NCBI GenBank assembly: GCA_964410625.1
Contig: CAYPHY010000012.1
Location: forward strand, 36,162 to 100,161
DNA length: 64,000 nucleotides
Reading direction: 5' to 3'
From: CAYPHY01 sp964410625
Lineage (GTDB): Bacteria; Chloroflexota; Anaerolineae; Promineifilales; Promineifilaceae
Shown here: positions 24,428 to 33,632 of the stretch, in pieces
Layout of the letters: each line of letters begins with the position of its first letter
Position numbering within the stretch: the stretch's first letter is position 1
Made by a program: the position numbers and the translations under genes
The notes under the pieces: generated by a model
Database searches by the model: none
Told to the model about the DNA's origin: nothing
The model's input: the letters and a program-made list of their open reading frames with translations, nothing else

Positions 24428-26499
24428 TCCAACTCATCCGCCCGCTGCAGGGCGACGTCCCATTTGGAAAGGCGATAGTAGGCGATGGCGGCCGTGATGT
24501 CCCCTTGTTGTTCGGCCGCGTTTCCGGCACGCCAGCAGCCGTTGGCCCCTGGATCACCGTTGGTACAAGCTTGTAGATAAGCGGCGATCGCCGCCTGCGG
24601 GTCGCGCTCAATGAGCATATCGCCCAGTATTTGCCAGCGCACGCCGTCTTGGGGGGCCAGGGTCAACCCTGCTTGATAGGCGGCAATGGCCTCAAGCGGC
24701 CGTTCCGCGACTACGCTTTCCGCCAGCCAGAAGTGGGCGGCCGCGCTCTCCGGCTGGATGTCCGTCGCCAATTGCGCCAGCTCTGTGTCGGTTGGGGCCA
24801 ACACCGCCATGAAGGGAATAAATTCATCAGCGCAACTTAATACCCGCCCCCAGGAAGCATTCCGCGCCGCCAGGTCCGCCGCCGCATTTTCTATTAAGCC
24901 GCGATACCAACCCACCCGACAGGCCGCCCCTTCCAGCGCGGCCAACTCCGCGCTGGTCGCCTCGGCTACATCCATCCCTGAAACCGGGCTGCTCAGGACA
25001 ACGGCCGCGCGTTGTGCCGCATACCCATTGGCGAAGACCGCCCGCGAGGGTGCTTGCCAGATAGGGAAAAGCAAGAGGGTTGTCCCGGCCAACAGCAAGG
25101 CGGCGATGGTTGCCGGTGCGGCACGGAGCGACTGGAGCCACTTTTGCAAACGGCCGTTGAGAGTCGCTGGAACGGCTTGCCTGCCGCGCTTATCGGCCGT
25201 TGTCGCCATCACCATCCCTAACCAGAACCAAAAGGCAACGCCGGAAAGTGACCCGAATGCCACCGCGTCGGTCACGCTATACAACAGATACGCCACGGCC
25301 GCCCCTAACGCCCCAATCACCCACGCCCGCGAAAGGCCGCGTGCGCCGCCACGACGCAATAGCCGCGCCAATTGCGCCAGAGCCAAAACCAGGATGAGCA
25401 AGAAGAGCAACAGACCGGGCAGGCCAAAGTCGAGGGCGGTTTGCAAATAGAGATTGTGGGCGTCGGCCGCGGCCGGTGGCAACTGTACCGCCTCGCTCAG
25501 CGGCACTTGCGGAAAGAGATGGGGGGCAATGGTGTAGAATACGCCTAACCCCATGCCAAGCGGCCAAAACTCGCGCAGGGCAAACCACGCCTGCTCCCAT
25601 AAGCGCATTCGCGGGCCAATGACGCTGGCCCAGGAATTAGCCCCCGCATAGATAAAAACATCCATCGTGCGCGTTGCTCCGATGACTAAAAGCGCCACAA
25701 CAACACCAATGACGCCCACCGCCAACAAGTTCCAACCGCGACGGCCGGAGAGCAAGCAAACCAGCACCAGGGCAACGGCAACGGCTACCAGGCTGGTGCG
25801 AGATTGGGTAAGCAGCAAACAACCGGCGAGAAAGAGGGTTAGTCCTAACCAGGTAATAAACTGCCTGGGACTGGCGAGGCGAGTACGCCAACCACGCAGA
25901 GCAAGCGCGGCCGCCAGAGGCAAAAAGAGGGTGATCAGACCGGCTAGTTCATTGGGGTGGAAGCCGCCGAAAAGTCCTTCCAACGGGGCAGGCATAGCAG
26001 CGACGAACAGTTTGTCCACTCGCCGCATCCCCAATAAGCCAATCAAAACCGCCAACGCCCCACCAATCAAATAACTCATGGTCAGGCCGTTGAGATAGGC
26101 GGGCATTCGCGGGTCGTTCAGATGGGGTTCGGCCGGGGCAGCGTTGGTAATGGTAAAAAACAACGCCACCGACCAGGCCAACACAGTCAGACGCGGCCAG
26201 CTAACTTCCCAGGGGAGTGGCGAGAGGATAAACGACAGTGGCAGGAGCAATAAGACCAACACCAAGACCATTCCACTCACTGCTGCGGGGCGAAACCAAT
26301 TGCCCATTTCGCTCCGTCGCGCCCAAAACGGAAGCAGCAGACAAGCAAGGGCAATGACAACCAGCCACCGTGGGAATGGCTCAGGAAAGAGCAATAACGG
26401 GGCAGTCACCAACAATAATAGCGGCCCGCGTAAATGCTTCTTACCAGAAAGCGAAATAGACTGCTCCATAGGCGTAGGCGGGTAGACTGTTTTTTGCAT
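24415..26499 (-). CDS. O-antigen ligase/polymerase-like membrane protein with C-terminal TPR region
   Basis: 694 aa. Ten or more helices in residues 25-470, with the Wzy_C/WaaL-type periplasmic loop around GGFHPNELAGLITLFLPLAAALAL and QSRTSLVAV, plus the WPLGMGLGVFYTIAPHLFPQ loop containing the conserved downstream His (DAHNLYLQTALDFG). Residues 565-680 form about three TPR-like helical pairs (AAHFWLAESVVAERPLEAIAAYQ). It would polymerise or ligate lipid-linked glycans at the membrane. First gene (5' to 3' on the minus strand, reading leftwards) after the LysM gene. Its stop lies at the edge of a repeat tract. Confidence 0.85.
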   Translation of the reverse strand: MQKTVYPPTPMEQSISLSGKKHLRGPLLLLVTAPLLLFPEPFPRWLVVIALACLLLPFWARRSEMGNWFRPAAVSGMVLVLVLLLLPLSFILSPLPWEVSWPRLTVLAWSVALFFTITNAAPAEPHLNDPRMPAYLNGLTMSYLIGGALAVLIGLLGMRRVDKLFVAAMPAPLEGLFGGFHPNELAGLITLFLPLAAALALRGWRTRLASPRQFITWLGLTLFLAGCLLLTQSRTSLVAVAVALVLVCLLSGRRGWNLLAVGVIGVVVALLVIGATRTMDVFIYAGANSWASVIGPRMRLWEQAWFALREFWPLGMGLGVFYTIAPHLFPQVPLSEAVQLPPAAADAHNLYLQTALDFGLPGLLLFLLILVLALAQLARLLRRGGARGLSRAWVIGALGAAVAYLLYSVTDAVAFGSLSGVAFWFWLGMVMATTADKRGRQAVPATLNGRLQKWLQSLRAAPATIAALLLAGTTLLLFPIWQAPSRAVFANGYAAQRAAVVLSSPVSGMDVAEATSAELAALEGAACRVGWYRGLIENAAADLAARNASWGRVLSCADEFIPFMAVLAPTDTELAQLATDIQPESAAAHFWLAESVVAERPLEAIAAYQAGLTLAPQDGVRWQILGDMLIERDPQAAIAAYLQACTNGDPGANGCWRAGNAAEQQGDITAAIAYYRLSKWDVALQRADELESGR

Positions 26500-26635
26500 T
26501 TCCTATAACACACGATCCTTTCAGCACGCTCGTCGAAGGTGTCGAATTTAAAGAAAGATTCGTCCTGCTCTATCTATCGCGACCTCCCCCAATCCGGCGC
26601 ATAAGCACAGACGGCAGACACGCTCCCACAACGTA

Positions 26636-27958
26636 TTACGGGTTGCTTGGCGGTGTACTTGACGGCGGAAGGGTGGGAGAAGGCGCAATTGTTTCTGTTG
26701 GCGACGTAGTCGGTGGTGCAGGCGCAGTTGCCGTCACTCCTCCTGGGCGCGTGGGGGCCACTGTCACCGGCGGTGTCGGCACTGGCGGTGTATTGGTCGG
26801 CGGTGGCGGCTCGGTTGGCAGCGAAGTTGGTGGCATGGTCGGCCGCGTGGTCGGCCGCGGCGTATCTGGATCCGGAGGCTCTGGCTCTACCGTATCCGTT
26901 GGCTCAGGGATGTTCTGGGTAGGAAATGCAGTCGGGAAAAACGGCGGTGGTTGGGTGGGAAAAGGAAAGGGGGATGGGAAGGGGCGGCCCTGAGTACCGG
27001 CGGTTGGCGTGGGCGATGGCTCCAACGTGATAATAACCGCCAAAGGAGGCAGAAAAATCGTGCGCCCCACGGTCAACGGATCACCGCTCTCCAGACAATT
27101 AGCATGGTACACTTCGGCAACGGGAACACCGCGCGTTGCCGCCAACGATTCCACTGTATCACCACTTTCCACAACAACGCGCACCCACCATTGCGGCGGG
27201 CCACAGGCTGTCGTTGGCGTTTCCGCTCCCGCTTCGGGCAAAGCCCCCAAGCCACCATCCTCTGCTGTAGCGGTATTGGTGGGCGGAGGAGTGGCGGTCG
27301 CTTCCAATGATGGCACGGCCGTCGCCTCTACCCCTGCTTCTTCCCCACCCTCCACTTCTGTCTCAGGAGCAAGCGCGTTATCGGCCGTCACCAACGGTGT
27401 TGGCGGAATCACCACCTCCACCCGTTGGCCCTCGTTTTCGCTTGCTGCCGTTTCTCCATCCCGTCCTGCCAATCTGTCTTGCCAGCTTTGCCAGGCCAAA
27501 AAAGCCAGGCCCAGCATGACGACTAAGATTAATAGCGATGTCCAACTAAAGGCCGGGCGTTTACGGGCAGATGGCGCGGCCGTCGCCGTTCGGGTTGCGG
27601 GTGCATCAGCCAACGTGTGGCCGTTGTTTCCTGTGCTGTCGAACGATTCGCCGATCACCATACCAGCGGCCGCGCTGACATCTGGCTCTGGGCTGAGCAA
27701 AGCGTTTTGCCGGTAAATGGGACAGGCCGTATGGCGCGTAGAGAGACAGTATGTTTCCTGATGAATGGCACTAACAGGAACCGGCAAACTGGTGCGGTTA
27801 CAGTGATTGGCATCAGAGGGGAAAGCCAGCGCCGTCCCGGGATCGCTCTTAGTCCCTAAAAATGGACAGCGCCCCGCTCGAATTGGCTCGTTTGGTTGGG
27901 GAATTACCCCCTCTTGTTCATGTGGTTCCGGCTGCCGGTAGGGAGTCAATCGTTGCAT
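26636..27958 (-). CDS. Membrane-anchored LysM protein with N-terminal four-Cys motif
   Basis: 440 aa. N-terminal motif with C31, C53, C71 and C79 (CPFLGTKSDPGTALAF ... ANHCN ... YCLSTRHTACPIYR), probably a small metal-binding unit; I recall similar CPYLG motifs in Chloroflexota proteins but cannot verify this here. One helix at 139-157 (WTSLLILVVMLGLAFLAW), an acidic linker, a LysM domain at 258-306 (VVVESGDTVESLAATRGVP ... GRTIFLPP) and a Pro/Thr-rich tail of about 130 residues. LysM binds N-acetylglucosamine-containing glycans. The predicted topology places the Cys motif inside and the LysM outside. Confidence 0.85.
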   Translation of the reverse strand: MQRLTPYRQPEPHEQEGVIPQPNEPIRAGRCPFLGTKSDPGTALAFPSDANHCNRTSLPVPVSAIHQETYCLSTRHTACPIYRQNALLSPEPDVSAAAGMVIGESFDSTGNNGHTLADAPATRTATAAPSARKRPAFSWTSLLILVVMLGLAFLAWQSWQDRLAGRDGETAASENEGQRVEVVIPPTPLVTADNALAPETEVEGGEEAGVEATAVPSLEATATPPPTNTATAEDGGLGALPEAGAETPTTACGPPQWWVRVVVESGDTVESLAATRGVPVAEVYHANCLESGDPLTVGRTIFLPPLAVIITLEPSPTPTAGTQGRPFPSPFPFPTQPPPFFPTAFPTQNIPEPTDTVEPEPPDPDTPRPTTRPTMPPTSLPTEPPPPTNTPPVPTPPVTVAPTRPGGVTATAPAPPTTSPTETIAPSPTLPPSSTPPSNP

Positions 27959-28147
27959 AAATAGTCAAGCCTCAATCCCATCTAGGTTCAAGTGTAGGTA
28001 GACAGACGCCCCGCCGGACAAACCATTTCACGAGGATCATCGTGGGTGGGTGTACCGTCCATTCGCACTTGCGAGATCATAGCAGTTCGCTCTAGTAGCA
28101 TGAATAGAGAAGCGGTGAACAGCCCGTGAAGAGGGCGTGAACTTCTT

Positions 28148-28282
28148 AGGTGTATTGGTCTACTGTTTTATTGGTTATTACCTACCGCATCCCTCATCAG
28201 TAGAGGGTGATCACACGCTTGTTTTTGGGTTACATTCGCTGCGAAGGCCAACGCGGATGAACGCCGATTATTTCCCTGCGGA
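28148..28282. repeat. Dispersed repeats in the 400-bp spacer before the tyrosine kinase operon
   Basis: 28148-28185: GGTGTATTGGTCTACTG family. 28246-28282: AACGCGGATGAACGCCGATT family. The rest of 27959-28358 has no ORF that I can support. It probably contains the LysM gene promoter, not identified. Confidence 0.6.
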
Positions 28283-28289
28283 TAGTTTT

Positions 28290-28332
28290 GCATATAAATA
28301 AAAAGGGCAAGACGAAATAACTGCCTTGCCCC
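28290..28332 (-). terminator. Rho-independent terminator of the minus-strand Wzc gene
   Basis: On the minus strand a stem GGGCAAG / CTTGCCC (28331-28325 and 28311-28305, 13-nt loop) is followed by a T-rich run TTTTTATTTATATG. It lies 27 bp after the TAA of the tyrosine autokinase gene. Classical stem plus U-tract. Confidence 0.85.
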
Positions 28333-28358
28333 TCTAACAAACGGTTCAGTGGGGTCTG

Positions 28359-30293
28359 TTACATCTCTTCGCCAATTTTGGCGGTGGCACTCCGGCCGTT
28401 TCCGCCAAAAAGCTCGCCCAGTCCCACCAGACGGCCGCCGCGACGAGATGATTTATCCTCGTTATTCTCAATTGAATAAGCGTTCTCGCCCCCATACTGA
28501 TAGTAATAGCCGCCATAGTAATCGGGGCTTTTGCGCGGGATGCGGTTCAAGACCACGCCGATCACCCTGGCCCCGGCACGGTTCAGTTGCTCCAACATCA
28601 CCCGCGCCGCTTCGGCATGGGTGCGGCCAGGCTGGATGACCAACACGACACCATCCACCTTCGCTGCCAGCACCGTCGCATCAGAGACCACAAACGGCGG
28701 GCTGTCAATCACAACCAGCGACGCCGATTCTTCCAGGCGAGACAGGATGCGCGTCATCTTTGCCGAACCGAGCAACTCGGCCGGATTGGGCGGCAGGCTA
28801 CCACTGGTGATTACCGCCAGGTCTTTGACCTTCGAGTAACGGGCGACATCGCGAATATCCAACTGGCCGCGGAACACTTCGCTCAGGCCGACCTGGTTAG
28901 ACATATTGAGTGCCTGGTGCAGGCGCGGCCGTCGCAAATCCCCTTCCAACAAAATCACACGCTTGTTGGCCTGGGCCATCACCACCGCCAGATTGGTCGC
29001 CACCGTCGTCTTGCCTTCCGATGGGCCAGGACTGGTGACGAGAATCGTCTTTAAGGACTTATCCACGCTGGCAAATTCCAGGTTGGTACGCAGGCTACGG
29101 AAGGATTCGGCCACCGGAGAGCGCGGCTGTTGGGCGACAAAGGGCAGGCCATCCCCCTTTTCCATGCCCGACTCATTGGCGATATAACCAACCACCGGCA
29201 GCCCCAATACATTGGCAATGTCCCCCGGCGTTTTCAGGGTATCGTCCAGGTATTCGATGGCGAAGGCAATCCCGCCAGTCAGAACGAGGGCAACGGCCGC
29301 ACCGAGCAAGATGTTGCTCACCGGCCGCGGTTGGACCGGTATCCCCGGTGCAGTCGCCTTCTCTACCTGTACGACGTTGGGCGTATTCTGCAAGCGTGCC
29401 AGACGCACCGCCTCATAGTTGCTCAGCAGCGTTGAATAAATCTGCTGGTAGAGCGTCAGATTCGCCTGGCGAATATCCTGCACGCTCTCCTTTTGAGTCT
29501 GTGGATTACTGGCGCGATCAGGAAAGGCAAGCTGGAAATAGCGTTCTCTGGCAAGTTCCAGGAGGAATTGATTTTGTGCCATCTCCGTCATTTTTTGGTT
29601 GAGGGCGGAGCGCTGCTCGGCCGTCAACGGGGGTGGCAATGTGTTCGGCAAGACATCGGGGGTCAGATCATCAATGTCCAGTTGCAGCCGGGTGATTTCG
29701 CTTTGTAGCTCGAAAATGCGTTGTTCCAGTTCGGCTTTTTCTTCTTCGGCCGCCAACTGGTCCGCCTCCAGGTCTTGTTCAGACGATTCGGCGATTTGTG
29801 TTTGCAAGCTGGCGATTTCTTCCTCGATCTCATCAACCTGCAATTGTAAGCTCTCTTCAGAGGAGGAAAAACGTGAAGCCTGCAACGCTTCATTTTGCGA
29901 GATCAGCACCTCAACCAGCGTGTTGGCGATCAATGCCGCCCGTTGCGGGTCGCTATCGCGTACCGTCACCTGCAACAGCCGCGTCCCACGCACCTGTTGT
30001 GCGCTGATCTGCGAGCTACGCACGCGCTGGCCGACAATTTCGCTCGTCGCCTCCAACACCGGCTGCGTCACCAAAAGCTCAATATACGTCTGCGCCAACT
30101 CCTGGTCACTTAGCGATGTAACCGTCGAAACGTTGCTTTCCGGCGACTGGATGACCATCACCTTGGTCGTTGCCTCATAGACTGGCGTCTGGTAGAGGCT
30201 CAGTAAATATCCGGCTCCTGCCCCCAGAAGCGTACCCAAGATGAGCAACCAGGCCCAACGTCTAAGTAAAACGAGAATTAACTTAAGTTCCAT
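28359..30293 (-). CDS. Polysaccharide tyrosine autokinase (Wzz domain + CpsD/CapB-like kinase)
   Basis: 644 aa. Wzz-type domain with flanking helices (WLLILGTLLGAGAGYLLSLY near 15-34 and ILLGAAVALVLTGGIAFAIEYL near 330), an intervening coiled coil rich in Glu/Gln, then a cytoplasmic BY-kinase: Walker A SPGPSEGKTT near 421, Walker A' VILLEGDLRRP with Glu where Asp is usual, Walker B VVIDSPP. The C-terminus is a Tyr-rich cluster YYGGYYYQYGGENAY (the autophosphorylation site). It controls chain length and export of exopolysaccharide. Alone at the start of its transcript unit, and followed by a terminator. Confidence 0.92.
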   Translation of the reverse strand: MELKLILVLLRRWAWLLILGTLLGAGAGYLLSLYQTPVYEATTKVMVIQSPESNVSTVTSLSDQELAQTYIELLVTQPVLEATSEIVGQRVRSSQISAQQVRGTRLLQVTVRDSDPQRAALIANTLVEVLISQNEALQASRFSSSEESLQLQVDEIEEEIASLQTQIAESSEQDLEADQLAAEEEKAELEQRIFELQSEITRLQLDIDDLTPDVLPNTLPPPLTAEQRSALNQKMTEMAQNQFLLELARERYFQLAFPDRASNPQTQKESVQDIRQANLTLYQQIYSTLLSNYEAVRLARLQNTPNVVQVEKATAPGIPVQPRPVSNILLGAAVALVLTGGIAFAIEYLDDTLKTPGDIANVLGLPVVGYIANESGMEKGDGLPFVAQQPRSPVAESFRSLRTNLEFASVDKSLKTILVTSPGPSEGKTTVATNLAVVMAQANKRVILLEGDLRRPRLHQALNMSNQVGLSEVFRGQLDIRDVARYSKVKDLAVITSGSLPPNPAELLGSAKMTRILSRLEESASLVVIDSPPFVVSDATVLAAKVDGVVLVIQPGRTHAEAARVMLEQLNRAGARVIGVVLNRIPRKSPDYYGGYYYQYGGENAYSIENNEDKSSRRGGRLVGLGELFGGNGRSATAKIGEEM

Positions 30294-30441
30294 TACAACT
30301 ACCTATAGGCTACTTTGTCAACTACTAAGACAAACCATCAATCCACTACAATACAGTACGGTACACAAATTTTTGCTATCCAACATTCTACAAGGATCGC
30401 CCCTCGTTTGCCGCAAAGAAAGCGGGAATATTGGCGAGAGC

Positions 30442-30456
30442 AGAAACCCGGTTTCT
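30442..30456. repeat. AGAAACCCGGTTTCT near-palindrome
   Basis: 7-bp arms around a central C, about 12 bp after the stop of the aminotransferase gene. Same element at 41555, 41602, 44197 and 44215. Confidence 0.8.
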
Positions 30457-30467
30457 AGCTAGCTGCA

Positions 30468-31607
30468 CTATTGCAACGCCTCAGCCACGGCCGCCACCAC
30501 CATCTCTACATCACTAGGCGACATCGCCGGATATAGCGGCAAAGTCACTTCCCGCCTCGCCACCTCTTCCGTCAGCGGCAAGGTGGGGGTGTCGCCGTTC
30601 ATCAGTCCTCGATAGTACTCAAACTGGTGCACCGGCGGATAATGGATGCTGGTCTGAATGCCACGCTCCTTGAGTCGTTCCATGAAACGCTGGCGGTCGG
30701 CCGCTTCCGGCAACAGCACCGGCCGCACATGGCAAGCCGACACACCCGGATGGTCCACATAAGGGACGGTCAGGCGCGGCACCTCAGCACGCAACGCCTG
30801 CACATACACCTGGTCCAACATCCGCCGTCGCTCATTATTGGCCGCCAGCTTACGCAACTGCACACAGCCCAGCGCGGCCCGCATTTCGTCAATGCGATAG
30901 TTATACCCCGGCGCCACCACATCATAGCTAAAGGCGTGGCCGCGATGGCGGTCCCAGGTCAGGCTATTCATCCCGTGCGAGCGCAACAGGCGCAGCTTCT
31001 CCGCGAGAGCTTCATCGGCCGTCACCACCATCCCCCCTTCTCCGGTGGTCATATTCTTATTCGAGAAGAAACTGTAACAGCCGATTGCCCCCCACGTCCC
31101 CAGGGCGCGGCCGTCGAGCCAGGCGTCGGGGGAATGGGCAGCATCCTCAACCACGTCCAGCCCATGTTGTTCGGCCAGTTCCATAATCCGCGCCATGTCA
31201 CAGGCATAGCCGCCATAGTGCATGACGATGATCGCCCGCGTGCGCGGTGTGATCTTCGCCGCGACATCCTCGGCCGACAGGCTGAAATCCTCCAGGCTGG
31301 TGATGTCGACAAAGATGGGCGTTGCGCCCGTATAGCGCACCGCGTTGGCCGTTGCTACAAAGGTCAACGACGGCACAATCACCTCGTCCCCCGGTTGCCA
31401 GCCGAGGGCAACCCCGGCCAGATGGAGCGCGGCCGTGCAGTTCGTCACCGCCAGCGCATAGGGCGCATCTACCAGCGCGGCAAACTCCGCTTCAAATTGG
31501 GCAGTGACTTCGCCCATCGTCAACCAGCGCCGTCGCAATACATCGAGGACGGCCGCTTCTTCTTCCGCCCCAAAATCGAGATCAGCGAGAGGAATACGCC
31601 AATTCAT
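30468..31607 (-). CDS. DegT/DnrJ/EryC1/StrS-family sugar aminotransferase
   Basis: 379 aa from ATG 31607 (MNWRIPLADLDFG). The longer frame adds 19 residues of repeat-like sequence and overlaps the previous gene more. PLP Lys lies near 182 in FFSNKNMTTGEGGM. Other marks: VTNCTAALHLAG, the VEDAAHSPDA motif and the HVRPVLLPE C-terminal region. It transfers an amino group from Glu/Gln to a keto-sugar nucleotide. Together with the LegB-like dehydratase and the nucleotidyltransferase upstream it forms an aminodideoxysugar module. Overlaps the nucleotidyltransferase gene by 26 bp. Confidence 0.92.
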   Translation of the reverse strand: MNWRIPLADLDFGAEEEAAVLDVLRRRWLTMGEVTAQFEAEFAALVDAPYALAVTNCTAALHLAGVALGWQPGDEVIVPSLTFVATANAVRYTGATPIFVDITSLEDFSLSAEDVAAKITPRTRAIIVMHYGGYACDMARIMELAEQHGLDVVEDAAHSPDAWLDGRALGTWGAIGCYSFFSNKNMTTGEGGMVVTADEALAEKLRLLRSHGMNSLTWDRHRGHAFSYDVVAPGYNYRIDEMRAALGCVQLRKLAANNERRRMLDQVYVQALRAEVPRLTVPYVDHPGVSACHVRPVLLPEAADRQRFMERLKERGIQTSIHYPPVHQFEYYRGLMNGDTPTLPLTEEVARREVTLPLYPAMSPSDVEMVVAAVAEALQ

Positions 31608-32415
31608 GGTTTTCCTGTCCTTGCTTATGTTGTTTATATTGTTTGCCATTCTGCCCATTGGCAACCGGTCGGGTGCTTAGCAGGGGTTCGGCCGGTTGGT
31701 TTAGATGCTCCCCTGGCAAAAACTGGGCTTTCATGCGATCAAAGTCCTCAATCGCTCGCTCGTAATCATCGGGACGGCCGAGGTCTTGCCAGTAGCCATC
31801 AAAGCCATAACCCGCCACCTTTTCTCCGGCGGCGATCAGCTTCTTCACCAGGTCGGGAAAGTCAAAGTAGCTGTTTCGCGGAATATAGGGCAATACTGAC
31901 GGCTCAAAGACGTAAATACCCATGCTGACCATAAAATCGTAGGTCGGCTTTTCAATGTAGCCGGTGACCCGGTGGCTTTCGTCTTGCTCGATCACCCCCA
32001 GATCAATGTGGACTTTGCGGCGGTGCATGGCAATAGTCGCCGCCGCTCCCTGCGCCTTGTGGTAGGCGATCAGCTCACCCAAAGGCAAGGTCGTCAACAC
32101 GTCGCCATTCGCCACCAGAAAGGTATCGTCCAACCCCTCGACCAGCGTCAGCGGCCCGGCGGTCCCCATGGGGTTATCCTCATAGCTATAGCGGATTTTC
32201 ATCCCCAGGCGGCGGCCGTCCTGGAAAAAGAGGCGCAAAAACTCTGCCAGATGGCCGACCGTCAGCACCGCCTCTTCAATCCCGGCGTGCTTCATCTGCC
32301 GCAACAAGATTTCCAAAATGGGCATATCCCCTATGGGCATCAACGGCTTGGGCAGTATCGTCGTATACGGCCGCAACCGCGTCCCCTTCCCTCCGGCTAA
32401 GACAACTGCTTTCAT
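31582..32415 (-). CDS. NDP-sugar pyrophosphorylase (nucleotidyltransferase family)
   Basis: 277 aa. GxGxRL signature LAGGKGTRLRPYTTILPKPL at 6-25, followed by VANGDVLTTLPL and GIYVFEPSVLPYIP as in glucose-1-phosphate thymidylyl- and mannose-1-phosphate guanylyltransferases. It makes the activated sugar for the adjacent dehydratase and aminotransferase. The C-terminal 20 residues NGQNGKQYKQHKQGQENH are low complexity and lie over the start of the next gene, likely recruited sequence. The donor nucleotide is not determinable. Confidence 0.9.
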   Translation of the reverse strand: MKAVVLAGGKGTRLRPYTTILPKPLMPIGDMPILEILLRQMKHAGIEEAVLTVGHLAEFLRLFFQDGRRLGMKIRYSYEDNPMGTAGPLTLVEGLDDTFLVANGDVLTTLPLGELIAYHKAQGAAATIAMHRRKVHIDLGVIEQDESHRVTGYIEKPTYDFMVSMGIYVFEPSVLPYIPRNSYFDFPDLVKKLIAAGEKVAGYGFDGYWQDLGRPDDYERAIEDFDRMKAQFLPGEHLNQPAEPLLSTRPVANGQNGKQYKQHKQGQENHELAYSSR

Positions 32416-32427
32416 GGTACTTCCTTA

Positions 32428-32502
32428 GGAGTGGGGAGTGAAGAGTGGGGAGTGAAGAGTAATCCGCCACTCTCCACTCTTCACTCCTCACTCCCCACTA
32501 GA
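32428..32502. repeat. GAGTGGGGAGTGAAGAGTG repeat with complement arm
   Basis: Units GGGAGTG/AAGAGTG then CACTCTTCACTCCTCACTCC, so the tract folds on itself. Ends at the stop of the downstream LegB-like gene. Confidence 0.85.
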
Positions 32503-33490
32503 TTTCGTACTGTCCCACACGATAAAAATCAAGGTGGTCGGCGATCCAGGTGATGGTGCGGCCGAGGCCCTCTTGCAGCGAGACTTCCGGCTGCCAGCCT
32601 AACTGTTGGCGGGCAAGGCTGTTATCGGAACGAAGGCGCATCACTTCCGACTTCTCCGGCCGCGTGCGGGCTGCTTCGGTGACGATCTCCACCGGCCGCC
32701 CAATCGCCTCAATGATCCCCTTGGCCAATTCGCCAATGGTTACATCTTCGCCCGTGCCGAGATTGACCACTTCCCCTTCCACGCCAGGGGTTTCGGCCGC
32801 CCGCAAAAAGCCGCTGACCGTATCGCCCACGTAAGTAAAATCGCGTCGCGCCTCCAGGTTGCCGAGACGAATGCAATCCTGGGTCAACGCCTGGGTGATG
32901 ATCGTCGGGATGACCGCGCGCGCGGATTGGCGTGGGCCATAGGTGTTGAACGGCCGCACCGTCACCACCGGCATGTTATAGGCGCAATAAAAGCTCTCCG
33001 CCATCTTGTCCGCCCCGATCTTGCTCGCCGAATAGGGGGACTGCCCCTGCAGCGGATGCCCCTCGTCCATCGGCGTGTATCGCGCTGTGCCATAGACTTC
33101 GCTGGTGGAGGTGTGGACAAGGCGGCTGATCTCATGCGCCTGGCAGGCCAGCAGGACGTTCATCGTCCCCATGAAGTTGGTTTCAGCCGTTTCCATGGGA
33201 TGGACATAGGAGTAGGGAATGGAGATGATCGCCCCCAGGTGAAAAACCACATCCACCCCGGCCGCTGCCTGGTAGATGGCGTGGGTATCGCGCAAATCCC
33301 CGGCAATGATCTCTAATTTCGAACGGACATCGGCCGCCAACTGGCGTAATAACCCATAATCGGCCCGCGCGTTATAGCGCACAAACGCCCGCACCTCCGC
33401 TCCTTCGCGCACCAGTCGCTCGGTCAGATGACTGCCAATAAAACCGCCCGCACCCGTCACGAGTACGCGCTTGCCAGACCAATATGTCAT
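32498..33490 (-). CDS. NAD-dependent 4,6-dehydratase, LegB-like (extended SDR)
   Basis: 330 aa. Rossmann loop TGAGGFIG at 12-19; STSEVYG motif, catalytic YSASK near 157, then VRPFNTYGPRQ and the RRDFTYVGDTVSGFL substrate region. Sequence order and motifs (PYSYVHP, NVLLACQ) match the LegB/GlcNAc-4,6-dehydratase-type group in legionaminic-like pathways more closely than GalE. It probably acts on a UDP- or GDP-linked amino sugar, feeding the DegT enzyme. The stop overlaps a repeat. Confidence 0.88.
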   Translation of the reverse strand: MTYWSGKRVLVTGAGGFIGSHLTERLVREGAEVRAFVRYNARADYGLLRQLAADVRSKLEIIAGDLRDTHAIYQAAAGVDVVFHLGAIISIPYSYVHPMETAETNFMGTMNVLLACQAHEISRLVHTSTSEVYGTARYTPMDEGHPLQGQSPYSASKIGADKMAESFYCAYNMPVVTVRPFNTYGPRQSARAVIPTIITQALTQDCIRLGNLEARRDFTYVGDTVSGFLRAAETPGVEGEVVNLGTGEDVTIGELAKGIIEAIGRPVEIVTEAARTRPEKSEVMRLRSDNSLARQQLGWQPEVSLQEGLGRTITWIADHLDFYRVGQYEI

Positions 33491-33529
33491 AACTACTTCC
33501 TTGTGGTTACAAATTTTAGGAGGAGATAA

Positions 33530-33632
33530 GTCGTAAGTGGCAGGTCGCAGGTGGCAAGTGGCAAGTTTCAGCTTCTACTTGCTACCTGCCACTTGCTACT
33601 TGCCACTATCCACTCACCACTAATCACTAGCA
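33530..33632. repeat. GGCAAGTGGCAAGT / CACTTGCTACTTGCC repeat
   Basis: Seven-base units with a complementary second half, so the tract can fold. The end GCTAGTGATTAG supplies the last codons (Ala-Ser-Asp-stop) of the sugar transferase. Confidence 0.85.

Noticed and set aside
26643..26993. Gly/Val-rich plus-strand frame over the LysM gene
   Set aside because: Antisense of the Pro/Thr-rich tail; the composition is explained by that tail.
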